Assembly (NCBI GenBank): GCA_905178155.1 | Contig: CAJINV010000009.1 | Location: 2,581,373 to 2,645,372, forward strand | Length of the DNA: 64,000 nucleotides | Reading direction: 5' to 3' | DNA from: Amoebophrya sp. A120 | Lineage: Eukaryota; Sar; Dinophyceae; Syndiniales; Amoebophryaceae | Part shown: piece after piece, positions 33,701 through 44,582 of the stretch | How the letters are laid out: every line of letters starts with the position of its first letter | Numbering within the stretch: the stretch's first letter is position 1 | Translations under genes and position numbers: made by a program | The notes under the pieces: generated by a model | What the model was told of the DNA's origin: nothing | What the model saw: only the letters and a program-made list of their open reading frames with translations | Database searches by the model: none

Positions 33701-36700
33701 ATGTTTATGGACATTGCAAAAGAAGTCGTATGAGCGACGCACCACAGCGTTCTAGTTCTAAGTTCTAGCAGATGCAAATGACTTCTTCAGGAACTTCTAC
33801 AGAAGCCGAGTCTTTTGTCATGCAGAATCAGGAGTAACATACAACAGCAAATCTGTCACACCAACCATTTTTGTAATCGCCGTCTGCATGCAAACGTGCA
33901 ATACAACCACAACACAACATCTTTTGGGCAGGATAATGTCGGCCAAGCGATCCTCTACCGCGGCTTTTTCCTCTTTCATTTCCAAGTATCGCCAGAAAAA
34001 ACTGCTTCACTGTACACTTGTAATGCAGAAAATGTATTTCACAAGTGTTTGTCTTCCTACACATGCAAGACAGTGGATTTTTAGCTGTGTTTTCCCTTAG
34101 GAACCTTGCATGGCAAATTTTCTCTGTCATGTAGAAAAACTTGTGATGCAAAACCTGCAAAATCCTTACAGTGAAACACTTTTTTCGTACGATACCAACA
34201 GCTTCTCGTTCGCGTCGTGTAGCGTGACCAATTCCCGCCTAATGCGTATCCTCAGTAAAAACTACCTATACAATTCCCCCTCACGTGGTGAGTGTCGGTG
34301 TCATGCAAATTTGCATGCTCGGCGGGATCCTCTTCCTCGTGCGGCTTTCGCTTTCCAGGAGAGGCATAATTGTTCACTAGTCACTGTTCTAGTACTTCCT
34401 TCGGGATCGGGATTTGTTATTGTCAACATGCTAACAAGTCTGGAAGGGTTCCTCATCCCATCTTAACTATGGGCGGCCCCGTTCGTGGGTCGACGTGTGG
34501 AATAAACGTTTTTACTGAGCGGATAACATGCGCCAGCTGATCCTCGAGGACTAGTCGTTCCTGTTTCTCCTTTTGAAAAGCTTCCTCGGAGAGCTGGTTC
34601 TCCTTCTCCAGTTTCTCTATCCGGAGGGATTGTCTTTCACAGTCTTCGTTCAGAATCAGCGACTTGTGGGCCATATGCACTGCAAAAGTATCGTACTCGT
34701 ACTGATTGAGATTGCATTTATGCATTACAAATTCTTCTCTTAAGGCAAATCAGCATTACAAATTCAATTTGTTATGCTAAGTCAATTTGTCATGCAATTT
34801 GTAGATACTGGTGCGATACTTTTACAGTTCATATGCCAGCTTGTCCTTGTCCAGTTTTGTGTTGGAGTGCAGTTCGTGGAGTTTTTGCAGCTCCCTTTCC
34901 AGGTCGATTTCTCTGGCGAGTTTCAGCTCGGTTTCGCGGAGGCTGGTGATAGTTTTTCGTTATTTTTGGTTTGACAAATTTCGCGTGAAGTTGAAATTGA
35001 TGAAGCTCATGGAATTCATTTCAACATGATCTGTTTGTGGTCCCAGTGCTCTGTATGACATTCATAGAGGTAAAGAAAGAGTGCTCTGGATGTTGTTCCG
35101 TTGCGATACTGTCGTAGTTTTATTCCGCATGGTAATGCATGAGCATGCTCGTGCGCGATAAAATGGTGGTTCAGGATACAAGCTAAAGTACTACCTAACA
35201 TTTAACTTCGCGATTTTGTCTTCTCGTTGGATGGCTTCCATTGCCAATTTTTCTCCCTTATTCACCGCGTTTTTCAATTCTTCCTGTAATTTTCGCATAT
35301 CCTGTGCAAAAGTATAATCGCACTCGTAGTAATCGCAGTCATGCATTACAAATCTCAATCCCAAGGCAAAACAGCATGACAAATTCCATTTGTCACGCTG
35401 AGCCAATTTGTCATGCGAGTACTACAGGTAGTGCGATACTTTTGCACTGCATAGCGCACCAGCTCCTGCAACTCCTTCACGAATTCCTTGGTCGTGCTCA
35501 GCTCTTCATTCTTCTCGTAAATCTTCCGTTCGATCAGAATGCACTGCTCCTCAAAGTGTTTCGCCTTCTTCGCGTTCAAACTACATTGCTTTGACACCTC
35601 GTCGAACGCGTGTAGCTGCTTTTCGTTGTTTTCCTCGCTGTTCTTCCACATTTGCTTGAAGTACTCCACCTCTAGGAAAAGTATGCAGTGCAAAAGTTAA
35701 AGTATCGCACTGGTAGTGGTATAAATGCATTTCCTCAGCATGAGAAACAAAATTTGTAATGCTGATTTACCTTAAGACTTGTAATGCATGACTGCCATAC
35801 GAGTGCGATACTTTTGCACAGGATAAGAAGCTTTTTCTGCTCGGAGTCAAACTTATTCTTATCTCGTTCGTACCGATCGAGGATATGCAACACAAATCTC
35901 CCGTACATGTACAAGCTGCATCGCAAATTTCATCAATTTGGCGTGCTGTGTTGAGGACGCTTGTCATGCTAAAAGAGGATCGGAGCCAAGTTTTGTCATG
36001 CAGAGACCGCAGCTGTACGTGAATGCACGGGAGATTTTTACTCTGGGTAGAGAATGGTCTCCTTCTCCAGTTGCAGCTGTTCCAATTTCGACAGATACAC
36101 CTCTTCGTTGGTGTTTTCCTTCTTTTGCAGCTGACTTCGCAGCCGTTCGATTTCTTCCTTCAGAATCAAAATTTGCTTCTTCTGCGTCTCTTTCAATTCG
36201 AAGAACTCCGCTTCTAATATCAAGGAAAAAAGTGTTAACGTTAACGGTTTTGCTTTTGGGGCATTGCAGTCATGGATGGCAAATCTGCGCTAGCATGCAT
36301 GCTATGCAATACAAGTTTGGGCATCGTCTCTTTTTCTCGTGCATTCCTGCATGCCAAATTCCGTTAACGTTAACTCTTTTTGGTGTGAGATCTAAAGCGC
36401 GGTTTCGGGATTCGAGTATGCTGTTCTGCCGATTCTTCGACATCAACTCTTCGCCCTTGGGTATCCTGGGTAAAAACGTCCCCACACCAGAGCTGTCATG
36501 CAAATGCGCAATGACAGGAACATTTGTAATGCGCACAGCTCCATGAGAGGAATTTCCAATCGTGTCTTGGAATCTGTAATGCTGTAGACAGGATGCGAAA
36601 GTGGGTTTCTCATGCGGCTTCTCTTGCCAATCAGCGCTACACTGCAGAGGGAAACTTGTCATGCACAGCTCCCAAAACTTGGAGATTTGTGTTGCTAGGT

Positions 36701-37997
36701 TCCGAACTTGACTGTGGGGTGGGGACGTCGTTTTTGCAAATGATACTGGATTCAATCGTCTCGTGGAGTTTATTCAGTTGGTGCCTCAAGTCGTTTACCT
36801 CCTCCAAAGTCTGTTTCAGTTCCTTTTCCACTATGCAATAGAAATTTCCTGTACATGTACAAAATGCATGACAAATTTCGCTAACTTGCAGTGTCCAACT
36901 TGTCATGCTGGACTAGGATTGAAGGCAAGTTTTGTCATGCAGCGACTGCATTTGTACGTGTACTACGGGAAATTTACTGTGGATATCCACCTGCTCTGCG
37001 AGGGTCTTGCGGACAAACTGCTCGGACGAGCTGCTTATGAACTGCAAAAGTATCGTACTCGTACTAATTGCGTTTATGCATTACAAATCTCTTTACTAAG
37101 GCAAATCCGCATTACAGATTTGATTTGTAAAAACGCTAAGTGAATTTGTAATGCAATTTATACTAGTACGATGCTTTTGCATTTCATGCTGCTCACCGGC
37201 ACGTGGTTAGGAGGAAGCCGGTCCACTTGTTGGGGCGGTGGTCCTCCGATCATGCCAGTTGATATGACACCCTCAGAATGGAAATCCTCAAAGTGGAAAT
37301 AATTTGTGATGCATGGAATGCGACACCAAAAAGACTGTGTTGCAGCGAACGCAATGGAAGCCGACTATTGTGCTTCTACGGGTTAAGGATTGGAGTGCTG
37401 AGTAGCATGACAGAAACGCACCCCTTTGCCTCACTAGCATGACAGACACGTTTTGAGTGCAGCCCGGGAAATTTGTCATGCGCCGACTATAAATGGTGCT
37501 TCAACTGGAGTCGTTTTTTTTTGCATTACAAATTATTTTCACTTTGAGGATTTCCAACCTGAGGCTTTCATAGTTGATGTGCCTACCGCTCCGCGTTGTA
37601 GCGGCCTTGATGGTTCTCCTGCGCCTGACATGCTGCTGGTGTTCAACACTTCGTTTTGTTCTTGGTCGTAATTCAGGGAGGTGGAGTTTACCCGTGGCCG
37701 GAATGATGAATTATTTGCGTTGTTTGACGTCATCATGTTGCCCACATTGGCTGTGCTTGAGGAAGATTTCCCAGTCGCTCCCGCTGCGGCGGACGCAACA
37801 AAGGGTGCCTGCGGAAGTGGTCTGCTCTTCGGCATGAAGTCGAGATGACCATCATCGGAGGAGGAGATGTTATGTTGTGGTTTATTCGTCGTAGTCACTG
37901 CTCCTTTGGGCCTGCTTGACGTCTTCGAGTGGTTGTGCGCGAAATCCAGGTGCCCATCGTCCGAGGAAGAAATACCGGCCGAACCTGAGGCCATCAT
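30775..37997 (-). CDS. Long coiled-coil protein, about 22 exons
   Basis: Exons (descending): 37997-37573, 37262-37189, 37035-36986, 36831-36746, 36461-36391, 36217-36050, 35883-35826, 35681-35454, 35297-35195, 34942-34834, 34673-34528, 34246-34195, 33986-33936, 33705-33702, 33430-33343, 32998-32945, 32796-32757, 32477-32412, 32168-32146, about 31975-31915, about 31570-31148, 30886-30775. The N-terminal exon is disordered and repeats the motif ISSSDDGHLDF twice. Nearly all later exons are heptad-like (KQMWKNSEENNEKQLHAFDE, LRKMRNNLERNHLAFEQQ). It ends REQQRKTSQLLRYLS and a TGA stop. A structural, cytoskeletal or centrosomal role is plausible for such coiled coils, but no defining domain is seen. 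The exons at 32168 and 31975 are the least certain. Confidence 0.68.
30887..31147. mobile_element. Family K introner in the coiled-coil gene
   Basis: 261 bp; left TATGAGAGTGGGCAACTA, right AGTTGTGCACTACTCTCATA; flanks ATGGC/AAGGC; joins PTPSP and SSRRALEAEE in frame. Confidence 0.82.
31571..31914 (-). other. Probable non-introner intron in the coiled-coil gene
   Basis: Lies between DEEPDFAKQFDECTV and VFRMIIQRQIAQDAG. Rich in short AT repeats; acceptor TTTGTAG is visible near 31571, but the exact donor is not resolved. Confidence 0.4.
31659..31896. repeat. Four dispersed copies of a 32-bp AT-rich unit
   Basis: Copies at about 31659-31690, 31699-31731, 31822-31853 and 31864-31896 share AATCCGCGA, then AAAATT and TTTTATTTTTAT. 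Same orientation, unequal spacing, inside an intron. Confidence 0.8.
31976..32145. mobile_element. Decayed family E introner in the coiled-coil gene
   Basis: Right end GGGTACGTTTTCACTCAGGTTA is E-like; left end near CACTAAAAATCACTTCCACA is weak; no good flanking repeat. Confidence 0.45.
32169..32411. mobile_element. Family F introner in the coiled-coil gene
   Basis: 243 bp; left TATCCAAGAAAAAAAAGTG, right CAGTTTTTTCTTGGCATA; flanks TCGTC/TTTTC only partly match; joins STREN and EVSLLLN. Confidence 0.75.
32478..32756. mobile_element. Family K introner in the coiled-coil gene
   Basis: 279 bp; left TATGAAAGTGCCACAGCTTC, right GAAGCTATACACTCTCATA; flanks AGCGG/CGCGG. Confidence 0.85.
32797..32944 (-). 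other. Canonical GT-AG intron (148 bp)
   Basis: Donor GTATTAATC, acceptor TTTTACCCCAG; joins TKWISE and ARQKLVEFE in phase 0. Confidence 0.65.
32999..33342 (-). other. Canonical GT-AG intron (344 bp)
   Basis: Donor GTGAAAATT; acceptor GTGCAGAG; joins EKQRQE and EKRQLMQEVD in phase 0. Confidence 0.6.
33431..33701. mobile_element. Family B introner, one of an abutting pair
   Basis: 271 bp; flanks AGTTT/TGTTT (4 of 5). Separated by only 4 bp from the next introner. Confidence 0.88.
33706..33935. mobile_element. Family A-like introner abutting the previous one
   Basis: 230 bp; left TATGGACATTGCAAAAG, right CTTTTGGGCAGGATA; flanks ATGTT/ATGTC. Removing both elements gives VEDRLAD + INLRRRQVRDS in frame. 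Confidence 0.78.
33987..34194. mobile_element. Family H introner in the coiled-coil gene
   Basis: 208 bp; left TATCGCCAGAAAAAACTGC, right GAAACACTTTTTTCGTACGATA without its first bases; flanks CCAAG/CCAAC. Confidence 0.87.
34247..34527. mobile_element. Family E introner in the coiled-coil gene
   Basis: 281 bp; flanking repeat ATGCG is perfect if the right border is taken as ...GGATAAC, two bases past the usual ATA. Confidence 0.82.
34674..34833. mobile_element. Family A introner in the coiled-coil gene
   Basis: 160 bp; flanks GGCCA/TGCCA. Confidence 0.9.
34943..35194 (-). other. Canonical GT-AG intron (252 bp)
   Basis: Donor GTAGTACTT, acceptor TATCACCAG; joins DKIAKLNV and SLRETELK through a split Ser codon. 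Confidence 0.62.
35298..35453. mobile_element. Family A introner in the coiled-coil gene
   Basis: 156 bp; flanks TCGCA/GCGCA; joins KELQELVR and RKLQEELK. Confidence 0.9.
35682..35825. mobile_element. Family A introner in the coiled-coil gene
   Basis: 144 bp; flanks AAAAG/AGAAG. Confidence 0.9.
35884..36049. mobile_element. Family G introner in the coiled-coil gene
   Basis: 166 bp; left TATGCAACACAAATCTCCCG; right GGGAGATTTTTACTCTGGGTA; flanks GAGGA/GAGAA. Confidence 0.85.
36218..36390. mobile_element. Family F-type introner with GTTAACGTTAAC ends
   Basis: 173 bp; TIR includes AGTGTTAACGTTAACGG; perfect flanking repeat TCTAA; right tip decayed to GAGA. Confidence 0.9.
36462..36745. mobile_element. 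Family E introner in the coiled-coil gene
   Basis: 284 bp; flanks TTGGG/CTGGA match at 3 of 5. Confidence 0.85.
36832..36985. mobile_element. Family G introner in the coiled-coil gene
   Basis: 154 bp; perfect flanking repeat TCCAC; TIR carries a GTACATGTAC palindrome. Confidence 0.92.
37036..37188. mobile_element. Family A introner in the coiled-coil gene
   Basis: 153 bp; perfect flanking repeat CTGCT; right tip decayed to TTTCATG. Confidence 0.92.
37263..37572. mobile_element. Family D-like introner in the coiled-coil gene
   Basis: 310 bp; TIR GGAAATCCTCAAAGTGGAAA differs from typical D; perfect flanking repeat GTTGA. Confidence 0.9.
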
Positions 37998-38609
37998 GGA
38001 CGATTCAGATAGGTACCTCCAGGGTCGCGGTCGGGGGTGCTTATAGTTGCACGGAGGATTCGCTCAGAGGTTCAAGTTCAGCCATGAATACTCTTCCTAC
38101 GCCATGACACTACAAATGATCCTCGTCGTAAGGACTTTTCAGCGCTGGAGCTGTCGTCCTCTCGTTTGATGTTCTCTCGTGAACTCATCAGCTTCAGCTT
38201 CAGGGCTTTCGTCATATTCATACTCGTCCTCACGCTCGCTGCTCTCATGAAGATGACTCTCAGAATTATGCTTCTGATCGCTGTGCAGAATCTATCACCA
38301 GCCAGCCACCGCGCGACAGCAGCCGCACGCGCACGCGCAAGAACCAAAAGCACTTCTGCTTCAGCCTCTCGTTCTCTTTGGATAGGGAACAAGACGCCTT
38401 CAAGGTTGTACTTTCAGAAATTCAGATCTCTTTCCCACAGGGAATGAAAAACGAAACAGGGAGATCTCGGAGTTTTTTTCTCGCGAACGCTTCGAAACCA
38501 AAGACACATCTTCATCATGAACATGACACTGGACGATCTGGAGCAGCGCCTCGCCCTCTTGTCTTTCGCCGCATCACAGATCGCACGAGACTACGGGAGC
38601 GCTTCTTCT

Positions 38610-40982
38610 TCACCGACCATCACTTCCAACCTTCCTCACAAACCACGCCACCCCGACGACTCCAAACAGCAAAACCAAAATCGACAGGACTCGCGCCGTA
38701 TGCAGTGCAAAAGTATCGCACTCGCAGTAATTGCAGTCATGCATTACAAACTTTTTCCCAAAGGTAAGTCTGCACGGCAAGTTTTATTTTTCACGCTGAG
38801 GAAATTTGTAATGCATTTATACGAGTACGATACTTTTTCACCAATGCGTACGCCGTCACCTCTACCGCCTCCGCGTCGGAGGGCGCAACGGAACTGCCTT
38901 CAAATATGGTGTTCTCAACTGTTACATTCTCAGCTGTTGCATACATTTGTGACGCAGGAATGGCAAAACTGAAGGGGGGAAGGTTGCGCCTTTTGCATGA
39001 CAGATTTGGCACAGATCCTCAGCCTTTTTGGGCCTTCCAGAATTTGTCATGCGCAGCAGCTTGATCGCGTCGCATCTGAGTGGAGTTTTGCATGACAAAT
39101 TCATTTTCATGTAACAGTTGAGAATGTAACGTTTGAGAACGCCATATCAAACGACCGAACTTCCGCGCCCTTCTTCACCCGAAGTTCCTCGGCGATCGCC
39201 CACACGGCCCAAAAAAAGACAAACGGGTACACTAAATTCTTCGTCCGCACCAAAACCGCCATGTAGATCCCGGCGGCGATGAGGAGCATGATGATCGCCC
39301 ATATATGTTGCGGAATGCCGAGAACGCAAAGCGTGATTTTCCCGTAGTTGTTGTTCCCCTGAGTTGCTGCGGAAGACGGTGCGATTGTTAGAGGAGAGGA
39401 AGACGATGAGAGCTCTACCGAGTTGTCGTGGTCCTCATCTTTCGTTGTGGAAAGAAGTGCATCGGATCCGATGGTCGCGCAGCTGACATTGATGATCGCT
39501 GCGGCAGTGGTCCAACCGAAATAGATATCCGAGAAAAAAACGCTGTTGGTGTAAATTTGTGATGCGCAAAATGCAAGATGATTGCGTCTGTCATGCTTGG
39601 CATGCATCGTAGGGCCCATCAACGGGCGTTTTCACGTACTATCTGCGCATGACAGGTTTTTGCTGTCATGCCAGACAAATTTGTAATGCTGTTCCTCCAA
39701 AACAGTTACACCTACAATGTTTTTTTCTTGGATAATAGATGGAAAACGGAATGTCCAATACCAGGAGCTCGTAGAGTGGCGGGCGGAATAAAGAGGGGGC
39801 GCGACCACTTTTGGCGTTCTTTCCTCGAGAGTCACTTTGTATTCCACCGTTAGAAGCGATGCTGTGGGAAGACGCTGCAACTCTTCCGCTCCTCTCCTCG
39901 TGCTCCCGTACTGGGGTTCTGCGCCGTGCGGTTGCGTCTTCTCCAAATTGCGCAGCTTCTTGATGTTGATGTTCTGTATCGGTTCCGGAGTTTCTAGCTT
40001 GCATTCCCAATTCCTCATCTTCCACACCCACGGCTGAGCTGGGAAAAGGATTTGTTGAGTTTTTACCACGACCGGTGTAGTTTGTAATAAAGCGTCGTGA
40101 TCCAGCACCGAAAAGCGACGGCATTGCACTTTCGCTTTCCTCCTCAGCGTCACTGCTGTCAATGAACCGTCGAAACATCCGCACCCTCACCGAAATCACC
40201 GCTAAACAGGCGACCAGGGATAGCAGTGCTAGTGCGGACAGCCAAATCCACACAACTGGTCTGCCCTGGCACCACAGACAAATCCAAGTCGCGTTCAGGA
40301 AGTTGCAGAGGGTGAAAAGCCAGCCGATTTGGTCGCAGAGAAGCCGGTGGTAATACTCTACCGAGGATTTCTGAGATGATGGTGTTGGAGTGATGTCAGC
40401 ATCATTAGTTGCAGCTCTTTCGTCATCAGGAGGAGTTACGGGCGCCGATGCCCCTGGTCCGTGGGTTATTGTTCCTCTTGTGCTATCAGTCGCGAGGTAG
40501 TTTGCAGGTAACCCTTCTACAGCGGTCGCGCCTTGCTGCGAAGATGATGGTCCTCTTTCATTTCCGTTAAACATGTCATCCCCTCCTCCGCGACTTCTCC
40601 ACTCGCGCTCGGTGGATGAACTGGATCCAAGCAGTCCACCAGCACTACCACGACCGTCGTTAGATTTATTCGGCACAACAACCGCCCAGAACTGCCACAC
40701 GCAGAAGGCAATCAGCCCGAGGTAGATGATGCCCCAGATGGCAAAAGCCCACCCCTTTGGGGAGAGCAAAACCGTGTAAAGCTCCGAAACCTCGCCGATC
40801 GAGAGGTCGCTGAAGAGTTTTCTGCCGGCTCCGTAGTTGAAAAAGAGGCAGAGGGCGAAGGAGGCCGCGTTGGCGATGGCGAAGGTTTGCGGAGAGACAT
40901 CGGAAAGGAAGGATGGCGACCCTGCCGTCGTAATCGGAGACGCAGATACAGTCGCGGAGGTTGTCCTTGTTGGCGATGCCAT
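38610..40982 (-). CDS. TspO/MBR-like tryptophan-rich polytopic membrane protein
   Basis: Exons: 40982-39735, 39525-39147, 38904-38851, 38698-38610. The N-terminal part holds SPKGWAFAIWGIIYLGLIAF, matching the P.G..F.IWG.IY motif of the tryptophan-rich sensory protein/TspO family. Later segments QIGWLFTLCNFLNATWICLW, LALLSLVACLAVISVRV, IPFSIYFGWTTAAAIINVS (restored across an introner), WAIIMLLIAAGIYMAVLV, FVFFWAVWAIAEEL and the last helix ARVLSILVLLFGVVGVAWF complete the polytopic layout, ending VRKVGSDGR and a TGA stop. Two long hydrophilic loops (about residues 105-205 and 280-385) are rich in Ser, Gly and Glu and make it longer than bacterial homologues. Ligand unknown; tetrapyrrole or sterol binding is typical of the wider family. 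Confidence 0.68.
38699..38850. mobile_element. Family A introner in the TspO-like gene
   Basis: 152 bp; perfect flanking repeat CGCCG; joins AVEVTA and RVLSILV. Confidence 0.92.
38905..39146. mobile_element. Family C introner in the TspO-like gene
   Basis: 242 bp; perfect flanking repeat TCAAA; joins GAEVRSFE and GSSVAPSD. Confidence 0.93.
39526..39734. mobile_element. Family F introner in the TspO-like gene
   Basis: 209 bp; perfect flanking repeat ATAGA. Removal restores PFSIYFGW, the expected family motif, which independently supports the excision model. Confidence 0.94.
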
Positions 40983-41559
40983 GTTGCCGAGTCTGTCACT
41001 AGTTCCGACCGTCCACTACTGTGGGGCAGAGTTCTGAAATAGAAGAGACAGAGCAATCAGGAGGATTCCATGCCTCGCCCTATTTCTCTTTGTGTGTGCG
41101 GGTCTGTCCCTGTCGAGAAACAAATGTCGACTCTCACCCAAAAAAAGTCGCCATGTGCTTTAGTTTCATTCTTATTTTGGGTTTAACACTACCAAGATCT
41201 TCTTCAAGTGGGATTGAATCTAGAGCCAAGCAACGCCCGAGCGGCCGGGCCGCGACCAGGACTGCTCCCGCCTCTCATAGTGGCGGCTTTGGTCATTGAT
41301 TAACAACAGCGAGGAGTGCTTACACCTCACACGCCTTCATTTCTTGACTGTGTGCACTGTCTCTCGGAAAGGTATGTGCATCTTCACTTCCTTGCATACG
41401 TAAACTCTTGCATGGGTTCGCGTGACTCTCACTCATCGTCTGCTTGGAAGAAAAACACGCCTCGTCCCATCTTGTCTCTGTTTCCGATGCAGCGGAGTGG
41501 ACACGAAAGCGCTCCAGAATATACAGAAGTCACAACCAGCGGTCACTAGCAAGAGGCGG
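40983..41559. other. Intergenic region
   Basis: Upstream flank of the TspO-like gene. Nothing recognised except short plus frames without support. Confidence 0.4.
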
Positions 41560-43085
41560 GCCAACCGCCTGCTGATACCGACTTAGCCCCCAGAACGTGC
41601 TCGAGAATGACGCGCATACAGAATGAACGTGCTCGAGGGTGATTCGCCGTCGCCTCCCAGCCTCGCCCCCCACAAGCATCGCCAACAAACATAGCGATCA
41701 AGCAAGCCTGCATCTTCAGACTGACAAGAAGGGCGGCCGGCCCGCGCCCGCGCTCGGTGGACCTCGCAAGCAGCCGGCGCCACAACCAGGGTGGAATGGG
41801 CATCCACATTCATAGATACCCCGGGCGAAGCCACTTCATGCTCCACAGAGAGACTAACAAAGAAACGGGCGGGCCGGGAGGCAGGCGCGCCAGGCCGAGC
41901 GCTCGGCGGCCCACGCGCGTGCGGTGCGATGCGACCGGCCGGCACGCGCCAACCTGGAAACGACGACGCGCCCGCGCGCAACCACCCGGTGAAGCAGGGG
42001 GCCCGGGCGCGCACGCGGGCGGCGCGCGCGGGGCGGCGGCCCTGCCTGGCCCTTGCCCGTGGCCCGGGGGGCGCTAGGAAGGGGGCGCAGGGCGGCAAGC
42101 AGAAGAGGCGGAGGCAGGGGCTACGGGCTCCGGCGCCTATACGCTTATAGACTTAGGCCCATGCTATAGACTTCTTACAGTGCTTGCAGATCTTAGCCCT
42201 TAGAGACTTCTTATAGTTACGCAACACCATTAGCCACGGCGCCACCACGCGGCGGGGGGGCCCTGTCGTACTTCTCAGGCCGACACAACCAACCAAAGGG
42301 CCCAAAATGAGAAAGGGCCGGCTGCCGCGGGCGGTGGGAGGCAGGGGGCCAGCCGGCGCGGCCGCTTGGTACGTTTGCCCCAGGCGAGCCCCGAAGAGCA
42401 TGGCGCGCCCGCCCAGGCAGGCCGGCAAAATACGGCCCGCCTTGCTTGGCGGGCAAAATAAGGGCCCGAGAGAATGGAATGCCGCGCGCGCTAAAGATCT
42501 GGCCGGCCCCACGGGTCCATAGGAAGGAAAACCACGGGGGGGCATCTCGCTCCCTGATGCGCGACGCAAGTGCCTCCATGTCTTTGTGCACGGCGAAGCC
42601 TTCTTCTGCGTTGGGTTTGTTTTTGCAGAACGAACAGGCTTTACTACTGCTAGCACACGAAACAGGTCGGCCAGGAACGAAAGCGCTACACTGTCGCGCT
42701 GGTACTTGTGCGGCCAGAGGAAGCCCATGCGCCCCGCGACCGATACTGTCATAAGCGGCGCGCGCCCTCCCGGGTTCTAGCCAGGTCCCGGCCCTGCTGA
42801 GGCGCGTTCCCTTCGGGCCAGAGGGCCGCCGCAGCGTTTCAGCTGCAAGGGACGAAGAGCCCCCGGCGCCGGCGGCTTCTGCGCCAACCCCAGAAATGGC
42901 GCCGGGCTCTGTCCTTGAGGCGGAACGTGTCGGCTGCAAAAGCGCGCCCCGCTGGGTCCGCTTCAAGACCGCCAAAGGTGAGCGAGCTGCTAACCTTCCC
43001 CGCGCGGCTGAGTTAGTGAGTCAATAGGCGCGCTCCTGAATAGGCGCGCCCGTGAATCGGTTGCACGGTGACCAGATCGCTCGCC
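41560..43085. other. GC-rich island 1
   Basis: About 1.5 kb of much higher GC than its surroundings. All frames are open because of composition, so open length here is not evidence of coding. A 15-bp word AACGTGCTCGAGRRT occurs twice in direct orientation near 41596 and 41630. A block of related TATAGACTT / TTAGAGACTTCT words lies at 42140-42220. No TIR pair was found at its borders. Confidence 0.6.
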
Positions 43086-43131
43086 CCCTCTCGTGCACAG
43101 GTGTCGAACAATTCTTCTTTTTCAGCGTGTT

Positions 43132-44582
43132 ACCTACTGCCCGGCAACACTGCGCACGGCAAAGCTATCAACAAGCTCACTGCTGATAGAGCTGACAGAT
43201 ATCGGCATCGCGCTTTTCCTTTTCGGTAAATTCTCTGCTGAAGCAGCTTCTTCTATCACTAACACATACGGCCTTGCTAAAAACCACACCGAGTAAAACC
43301 CGGCGGACCAACACCACACAGAGCAGGCTTCCAACGTTTGCCCAAACACTACCCACGAGCTGGAAAAAGTTACGAAGCCTGCGAGGAGGAACACAAGCAT
43401 CTCTCTCGTAGCTTCTTTGCCCCGTTTCTTCATGGGTTGAATCGCGGCGGCGAGCACTGCGACGTAAATCAAACAAGTCAACGTACAGAAATTCCAGACA
43501 GACATGTCCTCTGGTACCGTCGGTGAAGTAGATGCAGCAGGCGCTCCGGCACCGGGATCGAGCTGCGCACCGGAAGAAGCAGTAGACGCAGCTTCTCTCG
43601 TCTTCCCGAAAAAATTCCGCATTTTCGTCTCCCCGAACGCGTGCAAAGCCGCGCTGCACGGCCAAATCTGGTGGCCGTTTTTGCCGATTTGCGTCATGTA
43701 CAGGTTGAAGGCGAGCATCAGTGTCAAAACAAAGACCGCCTGAAGGAAGAAGTAGGTTTTGAAAGCGAAAAGCCGGGATGAAAGTCTGCTTTCTCTTGAC
43801 CTCCAACTTCTACGTGTGCAGTTCATCATCAGTCCCCCACCGTTAGAAGTATAGAGAGGAACGTACTGCTGTCGGAGCTGCGAAGATGACAATGTCGATG
43901 TAGTCGTGTCAGGACCCTCTGCGCCCCCGTCGTTATTTTCTCCGCTGACAACTTCTACTCCCCCATGCGCACCGGCGGAAGTTTCACCATGATTCGTGAG
44001 GTTGTGCGACCCTACTCTTGGTACTCCATCGAGACCCGGAAGGTCATGAATTGCATCTAGGCTATCAAGTTCCACACTCCGATGTGCTGAACGAGGGCCC
44101 TGCGCCGCCTTATTTGCACTTGTTGCTATTGTGCCCTCCTCCTCGTCTGCCGCAAAATCACACACCGCCCAGGGTATCAAAATCCATGCCGCAGCCCAGA
44201 TCCCGATCGAAAGCGCCACATTGGTTATTGAAGATGAAGAAGCTACCCCGGTGCTCCTGTCGTCTGCTCCGTATTGCTGTTCACCATGGGCGTGACTGTC
44301 GGTATTGGGGCGCTGTACTCCACCTTCGGTTTCTACCCTGTGGCTTTGTCCTTGTGAAAGCGCTGACAGCCCATAGTTTATTGGGCCAAAGATCTTATCC
44401 CGTTCAAAATCTAAGGCGAAAAACCACAGCAAACCCTGCAACGCTTCCATGACACCAATCGACATCAAAAACCAAGCGTAGCGCAGTTCCCGCTGGTCGC
44501 GTTTTCGGTAGAATGCCAGGTAGCTGGCAACAGCAAACTCCCAGGAGGAGAACGCAAGAGACACTTCCCAACGCCAACACAT
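43132..44582 (-). CDS. Intronless polytopic membrane protein, MCW-EVSL (DUF5765-like) type
   Basis: Single 483-codon exon. Starts MCWRWEVSLAFSSWEFAVAS, a start typical of a small membrane-protein family found in giant viruses and protists. Membrane segments include YAWFLMSIGVMEALQGLLWF, IGIWAAAWILIPWAVCDFAA, FFLQAVFVLTLMLAFNLYMT, FCTLTCLIYVAVLAAAI and LVFLLAGFVTFSSSWVVF; SVWCWSAGFYSVWFL near the C-terminus also fits. A Ser/Gly/Glu-rich loop sits in the middle. The complete absence of introners contrasts with its neighbours and could mean recent arrival, late retroposition or chance. The family link rests on memory of the N-terminal motif. Confidence 0.6.

Noticed and set aside
38517-38972. 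Plus-strand frame starting MNMTLDDLEQRLALL
   Set aside because: It is antisense to the last exon of the TspO-like gene and runs through a family A introner. The minus strand gives a membrane helix and an in-frame stop instead.
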